Assembly: GCA_943788635.1 (NCBI GenBank)
Contig: CALSRA010000001.1
Coordinates: 1 to 64,000 of the forward strand
Direction: 5' to 3'
Source of the DNA: an uncultured Alphaproteobacteria bacterium
GTDB lineage: Bacteria; Pseudomonadota; Alphaproteobacteria; UBA8366; GCA-2717185
DNA: 64,000 nucleotides
Under the pieces are notes generated by a model that was given only the letters and a program-made list of their open reading frames with translations, was not told where the DNA came from and ran no database searches. Positions 1-10,890 of the stretch are shown piece by piece; position 1 is the first letter of the stretch, and each line of letters opens with the position of its first letter. A program made the position numbers and the translations under genes.

Positions 1-1286
1 GCAGCGAAAATGCCACCAGCCTTGAATCCGCAGCCACAACACTGGCGAACCGGTTGGAAAAAGAACCTGGCGACGCGAACGGATGGATCCTGCTGGCGCG
101 CACCTATATGTCGATCAACCGGTTTCAGGATGCCGCCGACGCCTTCGGCAAGGCGCTGGAACTGGATACCGAGAACCCGGACCTTGTGTCGGCTTATGGC
201 GAATCACTGTTTATGGCCGCGCAGAGCGTGGTGACACCGGCGAGTCGGGCGGCATTCCAGGAAACCCTGCGCCGCAAACCCGGTGACCCGCGGGCCCGGT
301 TCTACCTGGCGCTGGCCGACGATCAGGCCGGCAGGCGGAAAGAGGCTCTGGATCAGTGGATCGGGCTGCTGACGGAATCACCGGCAGACGCGCCCTGGGT
401 ACCGGCGGTGCGCGATCGCATCCGCATTACCGCAGAAGCGCTGGGGCTGGACGTCGCCAAGATCACCCCCGAACCGCAGGCGCCGGATTCCGGACCGTTG
501 CAGGCGCCGACCAAGGCGCAAATGGCCGATATGGTCAATCTGCCGCCGGAAGAACGCCAGGCCATGATCAACAATATGGTCGAGGGACTGGCCCAGCGAT
601 TGAAAGACAACCCGCGTGACTTCGCCGGCTGGCAAAGACTGATCCGCGCCTATTCGGTTCAGGACCGCAACGAAGATGCGGTATCGGCACTGTCCGAGGC
701 GCGCAAGCATTTCGCCGCCGCGCCGTTCCCGATGCAGCAGCTTGCCGAACTGGCCAGGGAACTGAACCTCGAATCGGCGGCGCAACCTGCCGAGGCCCCC
801 CGCGGGCCATCGCGCGAACAGATGGCCGAAGCGCAGAACATGGCGCCCGAAGACCGGCAGGCGATGATCGAAGGCATGGTGGCGCAGCTTGCGGAACGGC
901 TGAAGGAGAACCCCGACGATGTCGCCGGCTGGACGCGCCTGGCGCAGTCATACGGCGTTCTGCAGCAGCCGGAGAAGGCACAGGACGCGCTGGCACAGGC
1001 AACCAGGGTCGCGCCGGAGAATGTCGACCTTCTGATCCTGTATGGACGAACAATTCGATCCGCAAACGGTGATAAATCGACAACGGAATCACTGGCAGCA
1101 ATGCGCAAGGTCCTGGCGCTGGCACCGGCCAATATGGAAGCCCTCTGGTTTGTTGGCGACGCCGAGGCCGCCGCCGGCAACAAAGACGTCGCGAAGGCAA
1201 TGTGGGGGAAAATCGTGCCCCAGCTTCCCGAAGGGTCGCGGGAACGAGCGCAGGTCCAGCAACGAATCGACGCGTTGGAAAAATAA
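1..1286 (+). CDS. ccmI: c-type cytochrome biogenesis protein CcmI, 3' part (TPR protein)
   Basis: Partial gene: the frame is already open at the window edge (codons from base 3), so the N-terminal membrane anchor lies upstream. About 427 residues are visible, ending at a TAA at 1284-1286. The chain is tetratricopeptide-like helix pairs. Two segments carry the CcmI-type signature RQAMIxxMVxxLAxRLKxNP followed by D-x-x-GW, starting near bases 504 and 804. CcmI presents apocytochrome c to the CcmF/CcmH haem ligase on the periplasmic side of the inner membrane. Other Ccm genes probably lie upstream of the window. Family assignment is good; the exact subtype (CcmI or a CycH fusion) cannot be checked without the N-terminus. 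Confidence 0.85.
   Translation, partial: SENATSLESAATTLANRLEKEPGDANGWILLARTYMSINRFQDAADAFGKALELDTENPDLVSAYGESLFMAAQSVVTPASRAAFQETLRRKPGDPRARFYLALADDQAGRRKEALDQWIGLLTESPADAPWVPAVRDRIRITAEALGLDVAKITPEPQAPDSGPLQAPTKAQMADMVNLPPEERQAMINNMVEGLAQRLKDNPRDFAGWQRLIRAYSVQDRNEDAVSALSEARKHFAAAPFPMQQLAELARELNLESAAQPAEAPRGPSREQMAEAQNMAPEDRQAMIEGMVAQLAERLKENPDDVAGWTRLAQSYGVLQQPEKAQDALAQATRVAPENVDLLILYGRTIRSANGDKSTTESLAAMRKVLALAPANMEALWFVGDAEAAAGNKDVAKAMWGKIVPQLPEGSRERAQVQQRIDALEK
504..1103 (+). repeat. Tandem 300-bp (100-residue) duplication inside ccmI
   Basis: Two consecutive protein modules start at 504 and 804, exactly 300 bp apart. Both read P-(T/S)-(K/R)-(A/E)-QMA, then (E/D)RQAMI, LA-x-RLK-(D/E)NP and AGW-x-RL, each followed by TPR helices. 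The conservation is clear in protein and weaker in DNA, so the duplication is old. Confidence 0.7.
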
Positions 1287-1352
1287 ACCTCAGGCTGTTC
1301 AGGCTTCAGAAAACTACTATTGGTCGCACCTTCCTTGCTTTTTTCCCAATTC

Positions 1353-1368
1353 GCGATAAGATTATCGC
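1353..1368. promoter_or_regulatory. Perfect inverted repeat upstream of the CBS gene
   Basis: GCGATAA-GA-TTATCGC is a 7+2+7 perfect palindrome in the 183-bp gap between ccmI and the CBS-domain gene, about 100 bp before the latter's start. Its symmetry and position fit a dimeric regulator's operator. No regulator can be named. Confidence 0.35.
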
Positions 1369-1469
1369 AGGGGATAGGCACGAAACGTGCCGCCGCGTCA
1401 GTTTAAAAACACGGCACGAAGTGCGGGGAGCGTTGATTCTCTTGTCATTGAGGCAAAAGGAGAACACTC

Positions 1470-1898
1470 ATGCACGTTAAATTGATACTGCAAGGCAAAG
1501 GACGTTCGGTCGCGACAATCGGGCCGAATGCAACAATTGCCGAAGCCATAGATGTCCTGAAAGCCCGAAAAATCGGCGTTCTTGTTGTCAGCAACGACGG
1601 ACAGCATATCGACGGAATTGTCTCGGAACGGGATATCGTCAGTGGCCTGGGCGAGCACGGAGCCAGCCTGCTGGACCAGCATGTTGAATCAGTGATGACC
1701 AGCGAAGTCCGGACATGTACGCCGGAAGATACCGTAACGGAGGTCATGGAACTGATGACCGACCGGCGGATTCGGCATGTTCCGGTCGTCGTCGATGGTG
1801 TTCTGGCCGGTATTGTCAGCATCGGCGATGCGGTCAAGCACAGGCTTCAGGAACTGGAAAGCGAAGCCAGTCACCTGCGCGAATATATCGCGCATTAA
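1470..1898 (+). CDS. CBS-domain protein (two CBS motifs)
   Basis: 142-residue soluble protein made of a single Bateman module. CBS motif 1 spans about residues 8-65 (ATIAEAIDVLKARKIGVLVV, then GIVSERDIV) and motif 2 about 75-128 (VTEVMELMTDRRIRHVPVV, then GIVSIGDAVK). Such stand-alone pairs bind adenosyl nucleotides or NAD(H), but no effector domain is present, so the target is unknown. An AAGGAG ribosome site lies about 7 bases upstream of the ATG. It is convergent with the FkbM gene, and the two stop codons overlap. Confidence 0.9.
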   Translation: MHVKLILQGKGRSVATIGPNATIAEAIDVLKARKIGVLVVSNDGQHIDGIVSERDIVSGLGEHGASLLDQHVESVMTSEVRTCTPEDTVTEVMELMTDRRIRHVPVVVDGVLAGIVSIGDAVKHRLQELESEASHLREYIAH

Positions 1899-2668
1899 CG
1901 CGTGTCGTGCGGCAGGAATATGAAGTTGAACACATAGTCCTGCCGCGATGCGGCCTGTCGGTGGTGCCTGTCGCCGTCGAAGGCATCGATCGGGCGCAAC
2001 ACCCCGCGGTGCAGGAACAACCCGCGATATCCCAGTGATTCGACCCGGGCGATGGCCTCTTCTATGGGCTGCGCCGTATGCGCTTCCTCCATCTCGATCA
2101 ACAGGACCGGCCGGTCACGAGCGATGGTATCGCGTGCGCCATCGAGCACCGCCTGTTCGAAGCCTTCGACATCGATCTTTATGAAACCGATATCGGCGAT
2201 ATCCATGTCGTCCAGACGCCGCGCGTCGATCGGCACCCCCTCATACCCATCGGCCACCTTGACCGCGCTCAGGCTCGCTCCCTGGTTGGAGAAACCGCCG
2301 CGCCGGTGCCGGGGGACCCGCAAGGTTGCGGTGCCGGTCACATCCGACAGCGCCACGGGCGAGACATGGATATTCCCGCCCTCCAGCCGCTTCAGGAACC
2401 GGAACATTTTCGGGTTGGGTTCAAAGGCATGGACTTCGCGCGAACAGCCCCGCAACAACCACGCATAGACGCCCTTGTTCGCACCGATGTCGAGACTGGT
2501 CCGGGCCGGGTCCGCCAGAAACGGCAGCAACGCCACCTCCGCCTCGCCACGGCGCAATTCTTTTCGGGTTCGGTAGCGCATATACAGCGACACCGGCACC
2601 AGCGCGAATTTCAACCGCTCCTCAAGCGTCCAGGGCGGCTCCCAACCGGGCTGTGCCTCTTCGTTCAT
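1895..2668 (-). CDS. FkbM family SAM-dependent methyltransferase
   Basis: 257 residues with a class I methyltransferase core. The SAM-binding loop is LDIGANKGVYAWLL (about residues 75-88), the acidic residue after beta-2 is in HAFEPNP, and the FkbM-typical IKIDVEGFE lies near residue 165. This family O-methylates sugars or small metabolites; no substrate can be read from the sequence. It is adjacent to a secreted PEP-CTERM protein on the same strand (175-bp gap), so a surface-glycan role is possible but unproven. Confidence 0.85.
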   Translation of the reverse strand: MNEEAQPGWEPPWTLEERLKFALVPVSLYMRYRTRKELRRGEAEVALLPFLADPARTSLDIGANKGVYAWLLRGCSREVHAFEPNPKMFRFLKRLEGGNIHVSPVALSDVTGTATLRVPRHRRGGFSNQGASLSAVKVADGYEGVPIDARRLDDMDIADIGFIKIDVEGFEQAVLDGARDTIARDRPVLLIEMEEAHTAQPIEEAIARVESLGYRGLFLHRGVLRPIDAFDGDRHHRQAASRQDYVFNFIFLPHDTR

Positions 2669-2843
2669 GTCTCGTGCAATCGCTTGTTACCTGCTGCGCA
2701 GGCCGGGACCGTAGCGACGCGCATCCCGGCGCACAAGACTGCGCGCAAAAAGGTGACTCAGGTTCCGATTGGCAACGGTCGACAATTGATGCCGCCCGCG
2801 AAACGGGAAGCAGGCAAACGGGAATTGAAAACCGCTGGCGCGA

Positions 2844-3583
2844 TCAGCCCTGCTTGCGACGACGCGTCAGCAGGCCCAGGCCGAGCAATGCTGTCCCGAA
2901 CAGGACCAGCGCACCCCGGTTCCGGCACCTCGGACGGTGCCTGGCCGGCGATCAGGGCGACCGAGAACTCGTCATTAGATTCGTTGCCAAGGTCCGATGC
3001 TTCCACCGAGTGGAATTCCAGGAAATCAATTTCGACACCAGGCAACCGGAAGACGATTTCGCCATTGCCGCTGCCAAGGGCCCAGCCGCCATTGATACCG
3101 TCATGCGCATTGCCCTTCAGATCGAACACGAGGACATCATCCAGAAAGCCGCGCAACACCACTTCTTCACCGTCATCATTCCCGTCACCCGACTTGAACA
3201 GGTCGGTTATGCCCAGAAATGTCGGGATCCATCCGCCCTGGAACGCAATCGTCAGGACTTCATCCGCATCCACTTCGTCGTTTTCATTACCGCGAATGCC
3301 GAATCCGTCTGCGTTGTCCCGATACAGCGTGTTCGGGTTACTCGCGGAAATCGTCACGTTACGACCATCCGCAAGCGGCTCGGACTTGGTGCAGGACCCG
3401 CTATCATTGCAATCGCCGTAAAGGCCGGCATTGCGGAAGTCAAAAAAACTGGTTCCCGCCGGCGTCCAGCGTATCGGAAATAAAATTGTTGAGATTGTCA
3501 TCGACAACCGACATGGGCGTCGCCCGCGCAGCGGTTGCGGCAACCAGAAATGCGAAAATCAAAATAATGGAACGAAAAAACAT
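2844..3583 (-). CDS. Secreted PEP-CTERM protein, frame broken twice
   Basis: Rebuilt from three frames. An ATG at 3583 opens a signal peptide (MFFRSIILIFAFLVAATA, then ARA). The frame then breaks in a T7 run near 3440 (T6 restores it) and continues as an acidic, Gly/Asp-rich secreted domain. Near 2915 it breaks again directly after VPEPG. Dropping one T there gives ALVLFGTALLGLGLL followed by TRRRKQG and a TGA at 2844-2846. That is a complete exosortase sorting signal: PEP motif, hydrophobic helix, Arg-rich tail. The span of 740 nt minus two insertions gives 245 residues. The extracellular domain is not recognised. Both breaks are likely sequence errors. Confidence 0.7.
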
Positions 3584-3851
3584 TCTAAATAACTCCAGCA
3601 CTAAATTTATGTTGGCATAACTAGCAATTCATATGCCAAGAAAAATATTCGTTATATTTCAATTACATAACTACATTCAAAATCGAAACGCAAAAAGATC
3701 TGTAAAGTATTCCGACAACAGCACACAGGCCGGCACCGCATATTCTATTTTTTAGATATGTTTTTCAATTACTTACAAAACAAACCACCGATATCACGGC
3801 GTTGTAAACAATTCCGACGAATCGCAACGGTCTGTCATAAAAATGTCTGTA
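3584..3851. other. AT-rich intergenic region, no gene seen
   Basis: Between the PEP-CTERM gene start and the tRNA terminator. It is clearly AT-richer than its surroundings and on the minus strand would hold the PEP-CTERM gene's promoter. No convincing ORF, RNA gene or repeat was found. Confidence 0.5.
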
Positions 3852-3871
3852 GAAAGCCCCTGAAAGGGGGC

Positions 3872-3872
<1 letters not shown>
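3852..3872 (-). terminator. Terminator hairpin after tRNA-Ala
   Basis: On the minus strand, AGCCCC and GGGGCT (6-bp stem, bases 3855-3860 and 3867-3872) enclose a short loop, followed by TTTCT. The stem begins at the tRNA CCA end, so it probably both terminates the transcript and marks the 3' trailer. Confidence 0.6.
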
Positions 3873-3947
<75 letters not shown>

Positions 3948-4068
3948 ACGGATGCCCGCCGCGAACAGAACAGTTCGCCAAGCGGAGCGGAACCCTTACA
4001 GAAAGAGCCCCCAACGATGCAAGGGAATTTTCACGCCCCTCGCCAGGAAGTCCCGAAAGCGGCGGAAC

Positions 4069-4411
4069 TCAGGTTTCCTTGTCGTCGTCGCCGATGACCG
4101 GGATGTCGTCGGTACTGAATTCATCCTCGTCGTCATCAAGGAGCGAATCATCGACATCGTCGTCGTCATCGTCGTCATCGGCGAGCAAGGCGTCAGCATC
4201 ATCGATGACGACATCATCCACCACCCGCCACCTTCTTGGGGCGCTCGACGACTTCCGGTTTCGGCGCAGCCGCCTTGCCGCGCCGCGGCTTGGGCGCTAC
4301 GGAAACCTGCGTATCGCATTTCGGACAAACAGCCGGGTCGCGAAGCATATCGTAGAACTTCGCGCCACAACTTTCGCAGAGGTGCTTTCCACCCCACTCC
4401 GGCTTGACCAA
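4069..4411 (-). CDS. TIGR02300-type FYDLN acid-domain protein, one frameshift
   Basis: The N-terminus has a zinc-ribbon-like layout: C-x2-C (CESC) followed by the FYD motif (AKFYDML), then CPKC. A basic linker follows (PKPRRGKAAAPKPE). The open frame stops at 4214, but removing one G from the GGG near 4220 gives VVDDVVIDDADALLADDDD and a long Asp/Glu tail ending IGDDDKET at 4069. The family is defined by exactly this acidic tail, so the indel is almost certainly an error. Length is about 113 residues. Function is unknown; it is conserved in alphaproteobacteria, commonly beside aroA, as here (divergent, 197 bp). Confidence 0.8.
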
Positions 4412-4608
4412 AGCTTACTCCTCACATTGTGTTATCCGGAATTTTCGCCGAATTGCCATGTTGAACGCGTCCTGTCAAAAGCAAAATGACAATCGGGGCC
4501 ATTGTGACGCAAAAATAACATCAGAAAGATACCGTCCCGCTGCCCAATCATGCTAGAGAAGGCCGCGCCCGAGAAGGGCAACGTTACCACCTCCAAGAGG
4601 CTAATCCC

Positions 4609-5939
<1,331 letters not shown>

Positions 5940-5943
<4 letters not shown>

Positions 5944-6559
5944 TCATCGCCGTCGACGGCCCTGCTGCCTCCGGCAAGGGGGACTTTGGCCCGCCGGCTC
6001 GCCGCCGAACTGGGGCTTGCCTATCTCGACACCGGAAAACTTTACCGCGCCGTCGGATTTCACGTTCTGACCGAAGGTGGCGACCCGGCAGATGCGGAAA
6101 CGGCGCTTGCCGCCGCAAAAAAACTGAACGAACTCGACCTTTCAAACCCCAGGCTGGCGGGTGACGATGCGGCAAATGCAGCATCGAAGGTCGCCGCCAT
6201 TGAACCCGTCCGGGCCGCCCTTCGCACCTTTCAGACGGAGTTTGCGGCAGCGCCACAAGGCGCCGTGCTGGACGGCCGCGATATTGGTACCTCGGTATGC
6301 CCCCATGCCGATGTGAAGCTTTTCGTGACGGCAGATGTCGAAACCCGCGCTGATCGGCGACCATAAAGAGTTGCTTGACAGGGGTGAGACCAGTATATAT
6401 GCGCGCGTTTTAGAAGCGTTGGCAGACCGGGATGCACGTGATCGCGGCCGGTCGGTGGCGCCGATGAAAGCAGCGGACGACGCCATCATCATCGATACGA
6501 CGACGATGGATGCGGAAGAGGCTTTCAATACGGCGATCAGCATTATCCGTTCGCGGTAA
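5940..6559 (+). CDS. cmk: Cytidylate kinase, frame broken twice
   Basis: Phosphorylates CMP/dCMP with ATP. The N-terminus is IIAVDGPAASGKG (P-loop), followed by LDTGKLYRAV and later LDGRDIGTSVCPHADVK. One extra G in the G5 run near 5978 and one extra C near 6357 break the frame. Correcting both gives 205 residues, a normal Cmk length, ending IIRSR-TAA. It is translationally coupled to aroA by the ATGA overlap and stands before rpsA, the classic order. Confidence 0.92.
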
Positions 6560-6692
6560 GGCTGATATCTTCGTCTCTGCATGTACAAGCAGTGCGTATC
6601 AAAGATGCGCATTATCATTCGGTCAATCGTAAAAGACCGCCGGAAACAACCGGCTGGCCAGAAAATAAACGTTGGAAAGGATACGAAGTAAT

Positions 6693-8441
6693 ATGGCTTC
6701 TCAAGTAGCCGAGAAAGAAAGTTTTGCTGATCTGTTAAATGAAACCCTGGGTGACTCCAGCAGCCTCGAAGGCTCCGTCGTCAAGGGTACCATCGTTTCG
6801 CAATCGACAATGACTTGGCCCTGATCGATGCCGGCCTCAAGTCCGAAGGCCGCGTCCCACTGCAGCGAATTCAGCGGTGGCGGCCCAGGCGTTGAGATGC
6901 CGGGCTGCGCGTTGGTGATACGGTCGACGTCTATCGTCGAGCGGCTGGAGGACAAGAACGGCGAGGCCGTGCTCTCCCGTGATAAAGGCGCGCCGCGAGG
7001 AAGCCTGGCAGGCTCGCTCGAACGCGCTTTCGAATCGACAGCGAGAACGGGTCAACGGCGCGTTATCTTCGGCCGCGTCAAGGGTGGCTTTACCGTCGAT
7101 CTCTCCGGCGCCGTGGCCTTCCTGCCGGGCAGCCAGGTCGACATCCGCCCGGTGCGCGACGTCACCCCGCTGATGGGCACGCCGCAGCCATTCCAGATCC
7201 TGAAGATGGATCGCCGCCGCGGCAACATCGTCGTTTCGCGCCGCGCCGTGCTCGAAGAGAGCCGCGCCGAGCAGCGCGCCGAGCTGATCGCCGGCCTCAA
7301 GGAAGGCCAGGTGCTCGACGGTGTGGTCAAGAACATCACCGATTACGGTGCGTTCGTCGATCTGGGCGGCGTCGACGGCCTGCTGCACGTCACCGACATC
7401 GCTGGCGCCGCATCAACCATCCGTCCGAAGCGCTGCAGATCGGCCAGACGTCGAAGTGCAGGTCATCCGCTTCAACCCGGAAACCCAGCGCATCAGCCTC
7501 GGCATGAAGCAGCTCGAAGCCGATCCATGGGAAGGCGTCGACGCCAAGTATCCGGTCGGCCCACGCTTCACGGGCCGCGTCACCAACATCACCGACTACG
7601 GCGCCTTCGTGGAGCTGGAGCCGGGGATCGAAGGTCTGGTCCACGTCTCCGAGATGAGCTGGACCAAGAAGAACGTCCATCCGGGCAAGATCGTCTCGAC
7701 CAGCCAGGAAGTCGAGTTGCAGTCCTCGATGTCGATCCGAACAAGCGTCGCATCAGCCTGGGCTCAAGCAGACCATGGCAACCCGTGGGACATCTTCCTG
7801 GCAGCATCCCGATCGGTACCGAGATCGAAGGCGAGTCAAGAACATCACCGAATTCGGTCTGTTCGTCGGTCTGCCGGCGATATCGACGGCATGGTTCACA
7901 TGTCGGATATCGACTGGCAGCAGCAGGGCGAAGAAGCCATCAAGCATTACAACAAGGGGGATATCGTCAAGGCGAAGATCCTGGAAGTCGATGTCAACAA
8001 GGAACGTATCAGCCTTGGCATCAAGCAGCTGTCCGATGATCCGTTCGAAGGTACGGCCAACGACGTCAAAAAGGGCGAAGTCGTTACCTGTACGGTTTCC
8101 AAGATTGTCGACAACGGCATCGAAGTCACCGTCAACGAAGTCATGCAGGGCTTCATCCGCCGCTCCGACCTGTCACGCGACCGGTCAGAACAGCGTCCTG
8201 ACCGTTATGCTGTCGGCGACAAGATCGACGCTCGCATCACGGCAATCGACGCTTCGGCCGCAAGCTGAACCTTTCGGTGAAAGCGCGCGAGATCGAAGAA
8301 GAGAAGCAGGCCATGAAGGATTACGGGAGTTCCGACTCCGGTGCATCGCTTGGCGACATTCTGGGTGCGGCGCTTCAGTCGAAGCGTGCTTCCGCGGATG
8401 ACTCCGACGACGCTGAATCCGAGGACGACAAAACCGCCTGA
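6693..8441 (+). CDS. rpsA: 30S ribosomal protein S1, frame heavily broken
   Basis: Starts [20 protein letters not shown] at 6693 with GGAAAGG upstream and ends in an acidic tail at a TGA (8439-8441). Several S1/OB motifs are readable in alternating frames: [20 protein letters not shown] near 7070, [20 protein letters not shown] near 7325, [20 protein letters not shown] near 7580, then a fourth near 7840 and a fifth near 8100. Indels cluster at about 6800, 6860-6900, 6985, 7410-7440, 7715-7760, 7835 and 8250. An essential single-copy gene cannot be this damaged, so these are presumably errors. The span corresponds to about 580 residues, as expected. Confidence 0.9.
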
Positions 8442-8461
8442 CGTCACAGGCTGCGGAATTA

Positions 8462-8505
8462 GGGGAGAACCGGTCGATATCGCAAATGTGCGACCGGTTT
8501 TCCCC
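8462..8505 (+). terminator. Long hairpin after rpsA
   Basis: GGGGAGAACCGGTCG (8462-8476) pairs with CGACCGGTTTTCCCC (8491-8505), a 15-bp stem with one mismatch and a 14-nt loop. No T-run follows directly, so it may act as a transcript-stabilising or partial terminator hairpin between rpsA and ihfB. Confidence 0.6.
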
Positions 8506-8692
8506 TGCTCTGTAAAAAAACGACAAAACCATTGAAATTGCTGGGACTATCGCTTGACGAACAGGCGCTGCTTTGGCACGCTCCGAGTCGTAGGCTCGCG
8601 GTTATTTCGGTGGGTCTGAAAAAGAACAGGGAATTAAACAAATACCGGCCCGAAAATAAGGAGCGGGCAGGCTTTATAAGGATCTCGCTGCG

Positions 8693-8971
8693 ATGACAAA
8701 GTCGGAATTGATTGCGCGCATCGCTGAGCTGAACCCCCATCTTTACCAACGGGATGTTGAGCGGATTGTCTCCACGATTTTCGAGGAAATTTCCGCTGCA
8801 TTATGTCGTGGTGACAGGGTCGAGCTTCGTGGTTTCGGGGCATTTTCTGTAAAATCCCGTGACTCGCGCGTGGGACGAAATCCACGGACAGGGGAAGCCG
8901 TGAACGTCGTCTCGAAAACAGTGCCCTTCTTCAAGACAGGCAAGCAACTGCGTGAACTGATTAATGGTTGA
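8693..8971 (+). CDS. ihfB: Integration host factor subunit beta
   Basis: 92 residues, the usual length. It starts [19 protein letters not shown] and has the HU/IHF core [17 protein letters not shown] and the DNA-intercalating beta-arm region [13 protein letters not shown]. IhfB pairs with IhfA (not in this window) to bend DNA. Its place directly after rpsA is the standard proteobacterial order and supports IHF-beta over HU. The frame is intact. Confidence 0.93.
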   Translation: MTKSELIARIAELNPHLYQRDVERIVSTIFEEISAALCRGDRVELRGFGAFSVKSRDSRVGRNPRTGEAVNVVSKTVPFFKTGKQLRELING

Positions 8972-8986
8972 TATCGCCGGACTGCC

Positions 8987-9343
8987 ATGAAGTACCCTTT
9001 TTATGTGTTTGTTGCGGCTCTGGCCCTTGTCGCCGTGGTTTTCGCGCTGAGCAACAGACATGACGTAATCGTGTATTTCTGGCCGTTTCCGGGGGCTGTC
9101 GGCCCGGTTTATGCGTGGGTCTTGTTGACGTTCGTTGTCGGCTTCTTCACCGGCTGGTTCGCCCGCTGGATTCGCGGACTGGCGGTGCGCCACCGGAATC
9201 ATGTTCTGGCGCGGCGCACGGAAGCGCTGGAAAAAGAGGTGACAGAGCTGCGGCATCAGATTGATACCCTTGAAGCATCGCCGTCACCGGACAATTCGAT
9301 CATCGTTCCGCCCGATCGGCGCCTGTCTGCAACCAGCCAGTAA
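8987..9343 (+). CDS. LapA-domain (DUF1049) inner-membrane protein
   Basis: 118 residues. Two transmembrane helices (about residues 4-22 and 40-62) are separated by SNRHDVIVYFWPFPG, the typical DUF1049 loop. A coiled-coil-like cytoplasmic segment follows (about 75-98, ALEKEVTELRHQIDTLE). Lies 15 bp after ihfB and before pyrF, the usual context of lapA (lipopolysaccharide assembly protein A). Symbol withheld because function in this lineage is not established. Confidence 0.8.
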   Translation: MKYPFYVFVAALALVAVVFALSNRHDVIVYFWPFPGAVGPVYAWVLLTFVVGFFTGWFARWIRGLAVRHRNHVLARRTEALEKEVTELRHQIDTLEASPSPDNSIIVPPDRRLSATSQ

Positions 9344-9421
9344 CTACCCCGAATTGAAGGCGCTATTCACGGTGCCATGCCGTGTGTATATGAACCTGCC
9401 CGTACCGTTTCCGGAGGAATC

Positions 9422-10145
9422 ATGACCAAGCCAGCGGAGCGCATTTTCGTCGCGCTTGATACGACAAACGTCGAAGAAGCCCGTGCCTTGGCGCAGCGGC
9501 TGAAGGGTGCCGTTGGCGGTGTGAAGCTTGGCCTCGAGTTTTTTTACGGCGAATGGCGCGCAGCGGGGTCCGCACCGTCACAAAAACCGGCCTGCCGCTG
9601 TTTCTCGACCTGAAATTCCACGATATTCCCAATACCGTCGCCGGTGCTATCCGCGCTGCGGTCAAGCTGCGCCCGAAAATTCTGAACGTACATGCCGGCG
9701 GCGGTCCAGCCATGATGCGCGCCGCTGCCGAAGCCGCGACGGAAGCGGCAAAAGAACTGAACGTCCCCCGGCCCCTGGTCATCGCCGTAACCGTGCTGAC
9801 CAGCCTGGATACCGACGACCTGAAGGCTGTCGGTCAGTCCGCCACGCCAGCCGAACAGGTCGTGCGCCTGGCAAAACTGACAAAGGAGTGCGGGTTGGAC
9901 GGCGTCGTCTGCTCGCCAAAGGAAACCGCAAGCGTCCGCGAAGCCTGTGGCCCGGATTTTCAAACTGGTGGTGCCCGGCATTCGCCCGAGCCTGAGCCTG
10001 TCGAACGATCAGAAACGGACATCGGGCCCCGCCGATGCCATAAGCGCAGGCGCCGACTTCCTTGTCATCGGGCGCCCCATTACAACGTGCCCCCGACCCC
10101 GTTGCGGCTGCGCGTGCGATGGCGGCAACGCTTACCGCCGGCTAA
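9422..10145 (+). CDS. pyrF: Orotidine 5'-phosphate decarboxylase, frame broken
   Basis: Makes UMP from OMP. Motifs in three frames: [19 protein letters not shown], then [18 protein letters not shown] (catalytic DxKxxD-type lysine/aspartates), [12 protein letters not shown], and [15 protein letters not shown]. Indels near 9540 (T7 run), 9575, 9955 and 10090. The ATG at 9422 has GGAGG 6 bases upstream. Stop TAA at 10143-10145, 4 bp before trpF. Corrected length is about 240 residues, normal for the family. Confidence 0.9.
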
Positions 10146-10149
10146 ACCA

Positions 10150-10802
10150 ATGCCCGTGACGGCAAAAATTTGCGGGATCAACGACCCCGTAGCGATGCAG
10201 ACGGCCGTCTCTGGCGGTGCGAGCCATGTTGGACTGGTGTTTTACCCGCCCCAGCCCCCCGATACGTATCACCGCCCGACGCGGCGCGGCTGGCCGAGCC
10301 GGTTCCGGCGGATATCACCCGTGTCGGGTTGTTCGTGGATGCAGACGACGACGCGATTGACGCCGTCCTGGCAGAAACATCCCTGGACATGCTGCAGTTG
10401 CACGGTAAGGAAACGCCACAGCGTGTCGCGACCCTGAAATCACGAACCGGCCTCAAGATCATGAAGGTCGTTTCTGTTGCATCGGAAGAAGATCTGGCGC
10501 GTGCCGACGTCTATACCGGTGTCGCGGACTGGCTGTTGTTTGACGCCAAGCCGCCCAAGGACATGGCAAACGCCTTGCCGGGCGGCAATGCACTCAGTTT
10601 CGAATGGGGGCTTCTTGCCGGAAAGCACTGGCCGCAACCATGGATGCTGGCGGGCGGACTGCACACTGGAAATATTGCGGAGGCCGTGCGGCTTTCCGGC
10701 GCCAAGGTGCTGGATACGTCATCCGGCGTCGAGGATTCGCCCGGCAAAAAGAACCCCGAAAAAATCAGGGCCTTTCTGGCCGCCGTCGGTGCCCTGGCCT
10801 GA
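10150..10802 (+). CDS. trpF: Phosphoribosylanthranilate isomerase, frame broken once
   Basis: Tryptophan pathway isomerase, a TIM barrel. It begins TAKICGI (catalytic Cys), then [10 protein letters not shown]. The frame breaks in the C-rich stretch near 10245-10260 and resumes [18 protein letters not shown] through [21 protein letters not shown] (catalytic Asp) and [15 protein letters not shown] to [16 protein letters not shown]. Corrected length is about 216 residues. It sits between pyrF and trpB. Confidence 0.92.
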
Positions 10803-10890
10803 GCAATAACGATTGGACCCGGTACTTGAATTTCTGGTTCAGGGACCATCCATCCTGTATTAATACGCCCGGTATCGGCGCGGAGAGACA

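Noticed and set aside
2078-3483. Long plus-strand ORFs (447 and 385 codons) opposite the FkbM and PEP-CTERM genes
   Set aside because: They are Arg/Pro-rich antisense shadows crossing two real minus-strand genes; no family features and no ribosome site.
4100-4200. Trinucleotide-like gtc/gat tract suggesting a microsatellite or CRISPR-like repeat
   Set aside because: It encodes the Asp-rich tail of the FYDLN protein; no spacer structure.
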